From assembly GCF_000177675.1 (NCBI RefSeq), contig NZ_ADGX01000045.1, forward strand, positions 1 to 61,644: a DNA stretch of 61,644 nt, read 5' to 3'. Origin of the DNA: Parafrankia sp. EUN1f. Lineage in GTDB: Bacteria > Actinomycetota > Actinomycetes > Frankiales > Frankiaceae. Both the position numbers and the translations under genes were made by a program. Below, piece by piece: positions 1 through 8,451 of this stretch; the stretch's first letter is position 1, and the number at the start of each line of letters is the position of its first letter. The notes below the pieces were generated by a model. That model was not told the DNA's origin and ran no database searches. It was given only the letters and a program-made list of their open reading frames with translations.

Positions 1-472
1 CCGCTCCCGCTGGTTCAGCGTCGCCATCGCCGGATCCTCGTGCCGGCCCGTCCCGCAGCCGCTCCAACACCCGACGCGTCACCGACGGAGCCAGCAACGA
101 CTGACCCGACGCCACCGTCCGGATCGCACCCACCAGGTCGTTGCCCCGGATCTCCTTCAGCACATACCCCGCCGCACCAGCCATGATCGCGGAGAACAGC
201 GCCTCGTCATCGTCATACGACGTCAGAATCAGACACGCCACCCCCGGCAACGCCGACCGGATCTCCCGGCACACGTCGATGCCACTGCCGTCAGGCAACC
301 GCCCGTCCAGCACCGCCACATGCGGATGCAACGCCGGAATACGCCGCAGCGCCTCCGCCGCCAGCCCGGCCTCACCGACGACCTCGATATCGTCATGCCG
401 GGCGAGCGTCTGACGCAGACCATTCCGCACGATCTCGTGGTCATCGAGAACGAACACCCGGATCTTCTCCAT
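1..472 (-). CDS. NarL/DosR-family response regulator, partial, apparent frameshift
   Basis: N-terminal receiver domain of a LuxR/NarL-type response regulator, truncated by the window edge before its DNA-binding domain. Starting at the ATG at 472, acidic pocket D10-D11, phosphoacceptor D56 (VAVLDGRLPDG), switch T84 and K106 (YVLKEIRG) are all present. It is divergent from the Rv2004c-like gene and lies two genes from a DosS-like kinase, so it is the probable partner regulator. The expected linker into the HTH domain (HEDPAMATLNQRER) is encoded in a different frame, one base out, after about position 43. The annotated frame instead continues without a stop into RGSGDGDAEPAG. A one-base insertion or a sequencing error near 40-45 is the simplest explanation. 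Family assignment is firm; the DosR role is inferred from neighbours. Confidence 0.8.
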   Translation of the reverse strand, partial: MEKIRVFVLDDHEIVRNGLRQTLARHDDIEVVGEAGLAAEALRRIPALHPHVAVLDGRLPDGSGIDVCREIRSALPGVACLILTSYDDDEALFSAIMAGAAGYVLKEIRGNDLVGAIRTVASGQSLLAPSVTRRVLERLRDGPARGSGDGDAEPAGA

Positions 473-811
473 GACCGCGACGATACGGTCTCCGGACCGC
501 CTCGCCAATCGACCTGGATCACCTGAACGGGTGATGCCGGCGGTTCCCGCACCCGCCCGCGCCGCGAAGCGTACGTCCTGCGGCGGAGTCGGGCAAAGGG
601 ACGGCAAAGGGACCTTTGGCGGGCGGTGGTCGGTGCAACGTCACCCGGACGGGGGCGCCGGAACGTCCGGCCGCGGGCGGCGGTGCGGCGGGCGGCAGGT
701 CCGGGAAACGGCCCGTGGGCCCGTTGGTCCCGCCGGTCGCGGGACCTTTGAACGCAGCCCGCCCGACTCCGGCAACCTGCGCGGCGAGGGTGCTGCCGTC
801 AGGGTGGACGT
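473..811. promoter_or_regulatory. Divergent intergenic region with candidate DosR-type boxes
   Basis: Spacer between the minus-strand response regulator and the plus-strand phosphotransferase gene. It holds GGGACCTTTGGC at 609-620 and GGGACCTTTGAAC at 741-753, both resembling the GGGACnnnnGnCCC core of the mycobacterial DosR/DevR box. A reversed GGTCCCGCC half-site lies at 726-734. Placement between divergent dormancy-type genes suits autoregulation. The sites are seen directly; binding is inference. Confidence 0.4.
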
Positions 812-2440
812 ATGGATGTGGCGACAGCGACCCTCACGGCCGGCCTTCCGGTGAGCGCGGAGAGCTCGCGCCCCGACCGCGACGCCCCGACCGCCCCGGG
901 CACACCGACCGCACCGGGCATGCCCGGAGCAGTGGCCACACCGGCCGCGCTGGTCGAGACGCACACATCCGTCCTGATCTTTCTCGGGGACCGGGTCTAC
1001 AAGGTCAAGAAGCCAGCCGATCTCGGGTTCCTCGACTTCCGCACGCGCCAGGCACGCCTGGCGGCCTGCCAGGCCGAGGTGGACCTCAACCGCCGCCTCG
1101 CTCCGGACGTCTATCTCGGTGTCGCGGACGTCCAGGGCCCGGACGGCGCCCTCTGCGACCACATGGTCGTCATGCGCCGCCTGCCCGCCGACCGGCGGCT
1201 GTCCACGCTCGTCGCCGCCGGTGTCGACGTCGCTGATGATCTGCGGGCGACAGCCCGCCTGCTCGCGGCGTTCCACACCCGTTGCGAGACCTCCGCCGAG
1301 ATCGCGGACGCCGGTTCGTCCGCCACGCTGGGCGGGCTGTGGGAGGAGAGCCTGCGGGGCGTCGAGCCCTACCTGGGCACCGTCCTCGACGGCGCCACCA
1401 TCGACGCCATCGGTCGGCTGGCCGCTCGTTTCCTGGCCGGCCGGGAGCCCCTGCTGCGGGAACGGCAGCGCCTCGGGCTGGTCCGCGACGGGCACGGTGA
1501 CCTGCTCGCCGGTGACATCTACTGCCTTGAGGACGGCCCCCGCATCCTGGACTGCCTGGAGTTCGACCAGCGGCTGCGCGTCGGTGACGTCCTCGGTGAC
1601 ATCGGGTTCCTGGCGATGGATCTGGAGAGCCTCGGCCGCCCCGATCTCGCCGCGTTCCTCCTGGCCCACTATCGCCAGTACGCGGCCGAGAGCCATCCCC
1701 GCTCGCTGGCCGACCTCTACATCGCCTACCGGGCGCTCGTCCGCTGCAAGGTCGCCTGCACCAGGTACGCGCAGGGCGTGGAGCCCGCCGCCGCCGAGGC
1801 GCGGGCACTGGCCGCGCTGGCCCTGTCGCATCTGCGTCAGGGACGGGTGCGGCTCGTCCTGGTCGGCGGCGCGCCCGGGTCGGGCCGCGGTGCGCTGGCC
1901 GCCGGCCTCGCCGACGCCGAGGAATGGACGCTGCTGCGTGCGGAGGGCATCGGTCTGGTCCACGGGCCCGACGGCGATCCCACCGGCACTGATCCCACCG
2001 GCGCCGCCGCGGGCCGTGATGCCGCCGCGGGCCGTGATGCCGCCGCGGGCCGTGATGCCGCCGCGGGCCGTGATGCCGCCGACGGTGACGCGGCCGATGT
2101 GGAGGCCGGCTACGACGAGCTGTTCCGGCGGGCCCGCGTCGCACTCGAACGCGGTGAGAGCGTGGTCATCGACGCGGCCTGGGAGCGCCGCGCCGACCGT
2201 GACCGCGCTGCCGAGCTCGCACGGGTGACCGCCGCCGACCTCGTCCAGCTCAGAACGGCGCGCGGCGGGTCCGGCAGCGCCGCGGGGGGTGCCCTGCGGT
2301 GGGAGTGGACGTCCGGGCCGGTGCGCAGGATGGCCGCGGCCAGCTCGGAACATCCGGATCCCTGGCCGGAGGCGACGACCCTGCCCCAGGGCGCCGGGCC
2401 CGGCGCCCTGCTGCGAGCGGCGCGGCGTGCCGCGGGATGA
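812..2440 (+). CDS. Rv2004c-like bifunctional aminoglycoside-phosphotransferase/ATPase protein
   Basis: 542-residue protein with an APH/kinase-like N-terminal domain and a C-terminal P-loop region, the architecture of Rv2004c, a member of the M. tuberculosis DosR regulon. Kinase signs are VYKVKKP near residue 65, catalytic HGDL at about 228 and a metal-binding DCLEFD near 251. The second domain begins VGGAPGSGRGA near 351; its Walker A is degenerate, with Arg in place of the usual Lys and Gly in place of Ser/Thr, so ATP use by this domain is doubtful. Residues about 398-421 are four copies of AAGRDA encoded by an 18-bp tandem repeat. The substrate is unknown. Neighbours (DosS-like kinase, USPs, PPK2) suggest a hypoxia or stress role. 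Confidence 0.8.
   Translation: MDVATATLTAGLPVSAESSRPDRDAPTAPGTPTAPGMPGAVATPAALVETHTSVLIFLGDRVYKVKKPADLGFLDFRTRQARLAACQAEVDLNRRLAPDVYLGVADVQGPDGALCDHMVVMRRLPADRRLSTLVAAGVDVADDLRATARLLAAFHTRCETSAEIADAGSSATLGGLWEESLRGVEPYLGTVLDGATIDAIGRLAARFLAGREPLLRERQRLGLVRDGHGDLLAGDIYCLEDGPRILDCLEFDQRLRVGDVLGDIGFLAMDLESLGRPDLAAFLLAHYRQYAAESHPRSLADLYIAYRALVRCKVACTRYAQGVEPAAAEARALAALALSHLRQGRVRLVLVGGAPGSGRGALAAGLADAEEWTLLRAEGIGLVHGPDGDPTGTDPTGAAAGRDAAAGRDAAAGRDAAAGRDAADGDAADVEAGYDELFRRARVALERGESVVIDAAWERRADRDRAAELARVTAADLVQLRTARGGSGSAAGGALRWEWTSGPVRRMAAASSEHPDPWPEATTLPQGAGPGALLRAARRAAG
2003..2074 (+). repeat. 18-bp in-frame tandem repeat, 4 copies
   Basis: Unit GCCGCCGCGGGCCGTGAT repeated four times, inside the Rv2004c-like gene between the P-loop and the C-terminal helix region. 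The unit is a multiple of three, so copy-number change would alter only linker length. Confidence 0.95.
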
Positions 2441-2495
2441 GCCGGTGGCCGGGGAATCGGCATCATCCGGGCGTGGTCTCGCGTATTTTCCTCGC

Positions 2496-4469
2496 GTGGC
2501 GGCGAGATCCCAGTCCTCGGCCCCCCAGCCCCCGGGCGCGCACTCCGCGGCCCCGGGTCCCTCCGGCGCGCAGCCCGTGGCCGCGCAGCCGGCAACGTCG
2601 CCGGGTGATGGGCTGATGTTCCCCACGGTGGCCAGGCTGGAGCTTGACGACCTGCTCAGCCAGCTCGTCGAACGCGCCCAGGACGTGCTGGCCACCCAGA
2701 GCCGGCTGCGTGGCCTGCTCCAGGCAAACCGGGCCATCGTCACCGACCTGCGGCTGCCTGTGCTGCTGCGCAGCATCGTCGAGGCCGCCACCGTCCTGCT
2801 TGGCGCCCGCTATGGTGCCCTCGGCGTCGTCGCGCCGGATCGCACCCTGGAGGAGTTCGTCCACGTCGGCCTGGACGAGTCCGATGTGCGCACCATCGGG
2901 AACCTGCCTTCCGGGCACGGCCTGCTGGGCCTGCTCATCGACGACCCGCGCCCGCGGCGCGTCGCCGACATCTCCCGGGACCCGAGCTCGCAGGGCTTTC
3001 CGCCGGGCCATCCACCGATGAGGTCCTTCCTCGGCGTGCCGATCATGGTGCGGGGTGAGGTCTTCGGCAATCTGTACCTGACCGACAAGCATGACGGTGT
3101 TCCGTTCACCGCGGAGGACGAGGAGCTCGCGCTCGCGCTTGCCGCGAACGCCGGTGTGGCGATCGCGAACGCCCGGCTCTACCACGAGTCGCAGCAGCGG
3201 CATCGCTGGATGGCCGCCTCCGCAGAGATCACGCGCCTGCTGATGGCCGGCGCCGACGACGCGCTCACGGCGCTCGCCGCCCGGGTGCGGGTCGTCGCCG
3301 ACGCCACCTTCGTCGCGCTCGTGCTGGACGCCGATGCCGACGCCGACGCCGACGCCGATGCCGATGACCACGACCAGGACGACCGGGATGACCACGGTGA
3401 GCGCGGCGATCAGGGTGAAAACCGTAAAGAGGGTGAGAGCGATCGCGAGGAGGACGCGGCCGGCTACGCTCGTGTCGTCGCCGTGGTCTCGGGCTCGGTG
3501 ATCTCAGGCTCCGGAGTCTCGGATTCCGTGGCCTCGGATTCCGCGGGCGCTGGCGCGGCCGAGGGCGCGAAGGTCGGTCACCTCGTCCCGCTGGGACGGA
3601 CCCTGACCGGCCGTGTCATCGCCGAGCGGCAGGCGCTGCGGGTCGATGACGCGGAGCTCGACGCGCTTCCCGAGGAGCGCGCCGCGAGCACCGGGCCGCT
3701 CATGGTCGTCCCGCTCGTCGCCGGCACCGACCAGTGCGGCGGGGCGCTGCTCATCGGCCGCGACCGTGGAGACCACGGATTCACGGACAGTGACCTGGAC
3801 ATGGCGTCCAGTTTCGCCGGGCACGTCGCCGTCGCACTCGAACTGGCCCGCGCCAAGATGGATCAGGAGCATCTTCGCGTTCTCGCCGACCGCGGCCGAA
3901 TCGCCCGGGACCTGCACGACCACGTCATCCAGCGCATGTTCGCCGTCGCGCTCGGAATGCAGGATCTCGCCCAGTACGAGAATCCGTCGAACGCGAAGCG
4001 GATCAACGGGTACGTCGAGGACATCGACGCCACCATCAAGGACATCCGTCGCACCATTTTCGAGCTGCGAGGCAAGAGCGCCGTCAGGCGCGGCCGCCTC
4101 CAGGCCGCTCTTGACAAGATCGCCGAGGATGTCCGGCCGGCGCTCGGTTTCGCGCCGAACGTGGCCCTCGCCGGCCCGCTGGACACCGTCGTCGACGACC
4201 AGCTCACCGACCAGTTGCTCGCCGTGGCGCGGGAGGCCCTCACCAACGTGGCGCGCCACGCCCGCGCGACCAGGGTGGAGCTGCGGCTCGCCGTGGACGG
4301 GGGGAGCGTCACCCTCGACGCCGTCGATGACGGGGTCGGCATCGGTGACACCGTCCGCCGCAGCGGTCTGGACAACCTGCGGGCCCGGGCCGAGAACCTG
4401 GGTGGCACCTTCGCCGCGACGACACCGCCCACCGGTGGAACCCATCTGCGCTGGACGGCCCCGCTTTAG
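2496..4469 (+). CDS. DosS/DosT-like GAF-GAF sensor histidine kinase
   Basis: Two GAF domains followed by HisKA_3 and HATPase_c. The first GAF contains QGFPPGHPPMRSFLGVP and GNLYLTDK, closely matching M. tuberculosis DevS/DosS, where this His is the haem ligand and the Tyr sits in the distal pocket; His is residue 172 from the GTG at 2496. H-box RIARDLHDHVIQR carries the autophosphorylated His (about 474). The ATPase has DDGVGIG and GLDNLRARAE. The second GAF is interrupted by an acidic insertion, (DA)n then D/E/H-rich, encoded by a GAC/GCC repeat at 3328-3370. Probably a redox/O2/NO/CO sensor acting on the neighbouring response regulator. ATG at 2616 is an alternative start close to the length of mycobacterial homologues. 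Confidence 0.85.
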   Translation: MAARSQSSAPQPPGAHSAAPGPSGAQPVAAQPATSPGDGLMFPTVARLELDDLLSQLVERAQDVLATQSRLRGLLQANRAIVTDLRLPVLLRSIVEAATVLLGARYGALGVVAPDRTLEEFVHVGLDESDVRTIGNLPSGHGLLGLLIDDPRPRRVADISRDPSSQGFPPGHPPMRSFLGVPIMVRGEVFGNLYLTDKHDGVPFTAEDEELALALAANAGVAIANARLYHESQQRHRWMAASAEITRLLMAGADDALTALAARVRVVADATFVALVLDADADADADADADDHDQDDRDDHGERGDQGENRKEGESDREEDAAGYARVVAVVSGSVISGSGVSDSVASDSAGAGAAEGAKVGHLVPLGRTLTGRVIAERQALRVDDAELDALPEERAASTGPLMVVPLVAGTDQCGGALLIGRDRGDHGFTDSDLDMASSFAGHVAVALELARAKMDQEHLRVLADRGRIARDLHDHVIQRMFAVALGMQDLAQYENPSNAKRINGYVEDIDATIKDIRRTIFELRGKSAVRRGRLQAALDKIAEDVRPALGFAPNVALAGPLDTVVDDQLTDQLLAVAREALTNVARHARATRVELRLAVDGGSVTLDAVDDGVGIGDTVRRSGLDNLRARAENLGGTFAATTPPTGGTHLRWTAPL

Positions 4470-4551
4470 CCGGTGCTGGTGGCCGGTGCCGGTGCCGGGA
4501 TGGATCATGATCCGCCATCCCTCCGGTTTCCGCTGCCACCACTGCTTCTGA

Positions 4552-4603
4552 GCAAGAATTGAGGATTTTGGCTGCTGCAACAACCGAAATTCTCACTTCT
4601 TGC
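4552..4603. repeat. 52-bp interspersed palindrome, copy A
   Basis: Imperfect palindrome bounded by GCAAGAA and TTCTTGC, with inner arms GAGGATTTTGG and CCGAAATTCTC. It lies between the sensor kinase and the universal stress gene. It matches the other 52-bp copies in the window (see findings). Confidence 0.85.
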
Positions 4604-4908
4604 GGATTGTTAAGTGACTCCTCGGCCCAGTTTGTCCATATTGGCGTGAATTGCTGGCGCTGCGGCGCTGGCTGCTGATCTCGCGGGTGACCCGACGCCC
4701 CGCGGGCGCGCCGCGTCTACTGGCACACCGCCGCAGCAGTCGATCTCACAATTTGCTGTGACATCCCGGGCGGATCCGACCCCCGATATTGACCCGTCGG
4801 TCCGCACCCACCCGCCGCAGGCCGATCCACCGTGGATCCCGCGCCGCCGCCACCAGGGCGACGGCCGCATGGTGCGTCCTTGCTACCCGACCAGGCGCGA
4901 GCGCGCCA

Positions 4909-4922
4909 GGGCCTTGGGTCCC
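4909..4922 (-). promoter_or_regulatory. Candidate DosR-type box upstream of USP gene
   Basis: On the minus strand this reads GGGACCCAAGGCCC, fitting GGGACnnnnGnCCC. It lies about 118 bp before the universal stress protein start. A match by eye only. The rest of the 4604-5039 spacer shows no gene. Confidence 0.3.
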
Positions 4923-5039
4923 GCCACCGGCGTGTCCGACGAACCGCGCACGGCAGATCGGACGACAGATGCACCGTTCCGGCCATGATGCGAAATTTGA
5001 ACTGTCAATTTTTCCTCAGCAACAAAAAGGTGGCCGGAA

Positions 5040-5984
5040 ATGGACAGAACAATTCTTGTCGGTGTGGACGGATCCACCGGCTCCGAAGAAGCTCTGCGCT
5101 GGGCTTTCCGCGAGGCGCGACTGCGCCGGCGGCCGGTGACCGCACTGCTGGCCTGGGGCACGGACGGATTACCGCGGGAGCTGCACCGCCGGGCCGGCCG
5201 GGCCGACCACGCCGAACTCGAGGCCTCGGCCGTCGCGGCGCTGGACCAGGCCATCGAACGCGCCGACGCCAACGGCGTCGAGGTGTACCCGATGCTGGTC
5301 GAGGCGGCACCCGCGGTCGCGCTGGAGGAGAACGCACCCGGCGCCGAGATGATCGTCGTCGGGTCGCACGGCCACGGGCCCATCACCCGGGTCCTGGCGG
5401 GCTCGGTGGCGCAGACCGTCGTCAACCACGTCCAGGTCCCCGTGGTCGTCGTCAGGGGAAGAACCGCGCAGCGCCCCGGCGGCCAGCGTCCGAACGGCCA
5501 GCGTCCGAACGGCCAGCGTCCGAACGGCCAGGGCCCTGACGGCGAGCGGCCCGACAGCCAGCGCAGACCGGTCGTGGTCGGCGTCGACGGCTCGGGGAAC
5601 TCCGTGGGCGCGCTGCGCTGGGCCGCCCAGGCAGCGGCCCTGCGGCGGGCGCCCCTGCGGGTCGTGTTCGCGCTCGGCCGCACGGATCCGCTGTACCCGG
5701 AGCTGATGATCAGCGGGCAGGTGGACCTGCTGCGACGGGCCCAGGCGATGCTGGACGAGACGGTCGGCAAGGGGCTCGCCAGCGCCGCCGAGGTGGCGGT
5801 CGACACCGTTGTCGCCCCGGACGCGCCCAGCGTCGCCCTGCTGCACGAGGCGGAGCTCGCGCAGCTGCTCGTCGTCGGGCGCCGCGGCCACGGCGGCTTC
5901 GCCGACCTGCTGCTCGGCTCGGTCAGCCATCAGTGCCTGCTGCACGCTGCCTGCCCGGTGGCTGTCGTCCACGACGAGGCCTGA
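5040..5984 (+). CDS. Universal stress protein, two UspA domains
   Basis: 314 residues, with two tandem Usp folds (about 1-140 and 175-312). Each has the ATP-binding signature of the family: VVGSHGHGPITRVLAGS in the first and VVGRRGHGGFADLLLGS in the second, plus start motifs ILVGVDGSTGS and VVVGVDGSGNS. The linker holds three copies of NGQRP from a 15-bp tandem repeat at about 5481-5530. ATP-binding tandem USPs are typical DosR-regulon products in mycobacteria; here the gene follows the DosS-like kinase and precedes PPK2. ATG at 5040 follows a GGTGGCCGGAA ribosome-binding region. Confidence 0.9.
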   Translation: MDRTILVGVDGSTGSEEALRWAFREARLRRRPVTALLAWGTDGLPRELHRRAGRADHAELEASAVAALDQAIERADANGVEVYPMLVEAAPAVALEENAPGAEMIVVGSHGHGPITRVLAGSVAQTVVNHVQVPVVVVRGRTAQRPGGQRPNGQRPNGQRPNGQGPDGERPDSQRRPVVVGVDGSGNSVGALRWAAQAAALRRAPLRVVFALGRTDPLYPELMISGQVDLLRRAQAMLDETVGKGLASAAEVAVDTVVAPDAPSVALLHEAELAQLLVVGRRGHGGFADLLLGSVSHQCLLHAACPVAVVHDEA

Positions 5985-6094
5985 GCGCTGGACCGCGAGC
6001 CCGTCAGGTGGAAGTCTTGGTCGCCCTGTGTGATCTTGTCAGTAGCCGAAAGGGCTCACTGGCATCGGACGTCCACCGAAACTGGAGGCGCGCT

Positions 6095-6925
6095 GTGCCT
6101 GACCGGCCGGAGGCGGCCCCGGAGGCCGTCGACACCGCACCTGCTCGGCTGTCCAAGGGCGCGTACGACAAGGAGCTCGTCCGGCTGCAGACCGAGCTGG
6201 TGCGGATGCAGGAGTGGCTCGTCGTCACCGGCGGCCGCCTCGTGGTCGTGATGGAGGGCCGGGACACCTCCGGCAAGGGCGGCACCATCAAGCGGCTGAC
6301 CGAGCGGCTCAACCCACGGCACTACCGGGTGGTCGCCCTGGGCACGCCGACCGAGCGGGAACGGTCCCAGTGGTACTTCCAGCGCTACATCACCCACCTG
6401 CCGTCGGCCGGGGAGATCGTCTTCTTCGATCGAAGCTGGTACAACCGGGCCGGGGTGGAACGGGTCATGGGATTCTGTACGGACGAGGAATACGACGAGT
6501 TCCTGCGGACCTGCCCGCAGCTCGAACGCGCGCTCGTCCGTTCAGGAATCACCCTGGTCAAGTACTGGCTGTCGTTGAGCGACGAGGAGCAGGAGCGCCG
6601 CTTCACCGACCGGATCCGGAATCCGGAGAAGCGGTGGAAACTCTCCGATCTCGACCTGCAGGCCCGCGCCCACTGGGTCGACTACGCCGAGGCGAAGGAC
6701 GAGATGTTCGCGTATACGGACATCCGGCAGGCGCCCTGGTACGTGGTCGACGCGGACGACAAGCGCAGCGCGCGCCTGAACCTGATCAGTCATCTGCTGT
6801 CGATGGTCCCGTACGAGTCCGTCCACTACCCGGAGGTGAAGCTGCCGCCCCGCCAGCAGCGCGCCTACAAGCGTCCGCCGATCGACAGCCAGAGCTGGGT
6901 CCCGCGCCGCTACGTCGTCGACTGA
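6095..6925 (+). CDS. ppk2: Polyphosphate kinase 2 (PPK2 family)
   Basis: 276 residues, the usual length for a single-domain PPK2. PPK2 enzymes transfer phosphate between polyphosphate and nucleotides. Walker A EGRDTSGKGGTIK lies near residues 52-64, Walker B with lid FFDRSWYNRAGVERVMGF near 110-127, followed by the family's KYWLSLSDEEQERRF and RAHWVDYAEAKDEMF blocks. GTG at 6095 is preferred because GGAGG lies 6 bp upstream. The gene follows the universal stress protein in the same direction with a 110-bp gap. Direction of catalysis (nucleotide synthesis versus polyP synthesis) cannot be read from sequence. Confidence 0.92.
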   Translation: MPDRPEAAPEAVDTAPARLSKGAYDKELVRLQTELVRMQEWLVVTGGRLVVVMEGRDTSGKGGTIKRLTERLNPRHYRVVALGTPTERERSQWYFQRYITHLPSAGEIVFFDRSWYNRAGVERVMGFCTDEEYDEFLRTCPQLERALVRSGITLVKYWLSLSDEEQERRFTDRIRNPEKRWKLSDLDLQARAHWVDYAEAKDEMFAYTDIRQAPWYVVDADDKRSARLNLISHLLSMVPYESVHYPEVKLPPRQQRAYKRPPIDSQSWVPRRYVVD

Positions 6926-7078
6926 TCCCCGCCGTCTGATCCCCGCCGTCGAAGGGCCTGCGCGGCGCCGGGGTGTCGCTGCGGTTGTTCGGCGACACCA
7001 TCGGTCACCATCTGCGCATCAGTGGATGCGAAGTGTGGCATCCCTGGGGCTGTTCGGGGCCCGCCGGCACAGGTAGGG

Positions 7079-8377
7079 ATGCGGGGACGGATGAGACTGT
7101 GGTCCGCGGGCCGGCGTTCCGCCGCCGGGCTGGTCATGACGGCAACGCTTGCGGCGCCGGTCAGTGCCGCCCCGCCGGCCCCGTCAGCCCCTTCCGGCGG
7201 CGCGCCGCGCAGCGGGCTGTTCGCGCTGCCGGAGTACTACCTCAGCGGGCACGGGCCGGTGTCGGTCGCCGCGGGGGACCTCACCGGTGACGGTCGGCAG
7301 AGCCTCGCCGCCGTCAACATCGCCGACGGCACGGTGTCGGTGCTGCTGGGCCGGGGGGACGGAACCTTCGGCCCGCCCGTGCCCTACCCGGCCGGGTCGG
7401 GTCCGTCCGATGTGGCGATCGAAGATCTGCGGGGCGTCGGCGTCCTCGATGTGATCGTCGCTGACTCGTCCAGCGGCCTGATATCGGTGCTGCTGGGCAA
7501 CGGGGACGGAACCCTCGGCCTGCCGGTGCCCTACCCTGCCGGGCCCGGCCCGTCCTCGCTGTCGGTGGACGATTTCAACGGCGACAGCGTTCCTGACGTG
7601 GCCGCCGCGGACCAGTACAGCGGCACCGTGTCGGTGCTGCTGGGCCGGGGCGACGGGACCTTCGGCCCACCGGTGCCGCAGCTGGCCGGGTCGGCGCCGT
7701 CGTCGTTGGATTCCGGTGACTTCAACGGGGACGGGATCACCGACATCGCCGTCGTGAACCTCGGCGACGCCACCGTGTCGGTGCTGCTGGGAAACGGTGA
7801 CGGCACCTTGCAGCCACCGCGGCCCTACCTCACCGGCCCGGGCCCGACGGACCTGGCGGCGGCCGTCCTGCGTGGCGAGAGCGACGACGAGGGCAAGGGC
7901 GGCGCAGGCAAAGGCAAGGAAGGCGGCGGCGGCGACGCCGGCAACCTGGACCTGATCGTCGCCAATGCCGGTGACGGCACGGTGTCGGTGCTGCTGGGAA
8001 ACGGTGACGGCACGTTCCAGCCGGCGCGGCCGTACCTGTCCGGCCCGGGGCCGTCGGCGGTGGACACGGGTGACTTCTCAGGCGACGGCATCGCCGATGT
8101 GGCGGTCGGCAACGCCTCGGACTCGACGCTGTCGATCCTGCTCGGCAACGGCGACGGCACCCTCGGACCACCACTGCTCCACCTCGCCGGCCCGGGCCCG
8201 TCCACGGTGGAGGTGGACGACCTTCGCGGTGACGGCCATTCCGATGTGATCGTCGCCAACGGGCGTGGCAGCACGGTGACGGTGCTGCTGGGGAATGCGG
8301 CCGCTGGCGCGGGCGCCGACGCAGGCGCGCCGGGCGGCGGGGGCGGGGCTGCCGGTGACGCCCGGGACTCCTGCTAG
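7079..8377 (+). CDS. Secreted FG-GAP/VCBS seven-bladed beta-propeller protein
   Basis: An N-terminal signal peptide (RLWSAGRRSAAGLVMTATLA, cleavage probably after VSA) is followed by seven consecutive FG-GAP repeats of about 48 residues, each of the form DFNGDGxxDIAVVN...TVSVLLGNGDGTF, i.e. a complete seven-bladed propeller with Ca2+-binding DxDG loops. Repeat 5 is broken by a low-complexity Gly/Lys/Glu insertion (ESDDEGKGGAGKGKEGGGG). No catalytic domain is attached, so a surface adhesion or carbohydrate/protein-binding role is an inference. ATG at 7079 or 7091 could be the start; the second gives a tighter signal peptide. Confidence 0.8.
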   Translation: MRGRMRLWSAGRRSAAGLVMTATLAAPVSAAPPAPSAPSGGAPRSGLFALPEYYLSGHGPVSVAAGDLTGDGRQSLAAVNIADGTVSVLLGRGDGTFGPPVPYPAGSGPSDVAIEDLRGVGVLDVIVADSSSGLISVLLGNGDGTLGLPVPYPAGPGPSSLSVDDFNGDSVPDVAAADQYSGTVSVLLGRGDGTFGPPVPQLAGSAPSSLDSGDFNGDGITDIAVVNLGDATVSVLLGNGDGTLQPPRPYLTGPGPTDLAAAVLRGESDDEGKGGAGKGKEGGGGDAGNLDLIVANAGDGTVSVLLGNGDGTFQPARPYLSGPGPSAVDTGDFSGDGIADVAVGNASDSTLSILLGNGDGTLGPPLLHLAGPGPSTVEVDDLRGDGHSDVIVANGRGSTVTVLLGNAAAGAGADAGAPGGGGGAAGDARDSC

Positions 8378-8404
8378 GGCGTCACCGGCAGGGTGTGCAT
8401 CCGG

Positions 8405-8441
8405 CAGGGCGCCCCGAGCAGGGCGCCCCGAGCAGGGCGCC
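8405..8441. repeat. 15-bp tandem repeat between convergent genes
   Basis: AGGGCGCCCCGAGC repeated in tandem (about 2.5 copies) between the propeller gene and the convergent USP gene. No clear terminator hairpin with a U tract is seen here. Confidence 0.6.
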
Positions 8442-8451
8442 ACCGCCCGTC

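Noticed and set aside
641-2791. Large minus-strand ORF opposite the Rv2004c-like gene
   Set aside because: Shadow frame; the plus strand has clear kinase motifs.
5990-6094. DosR-like site upstream of ppk2
   Set aside because: Only a weak partial match (GTCTTGGTCGCCC); not distinguishable from background.
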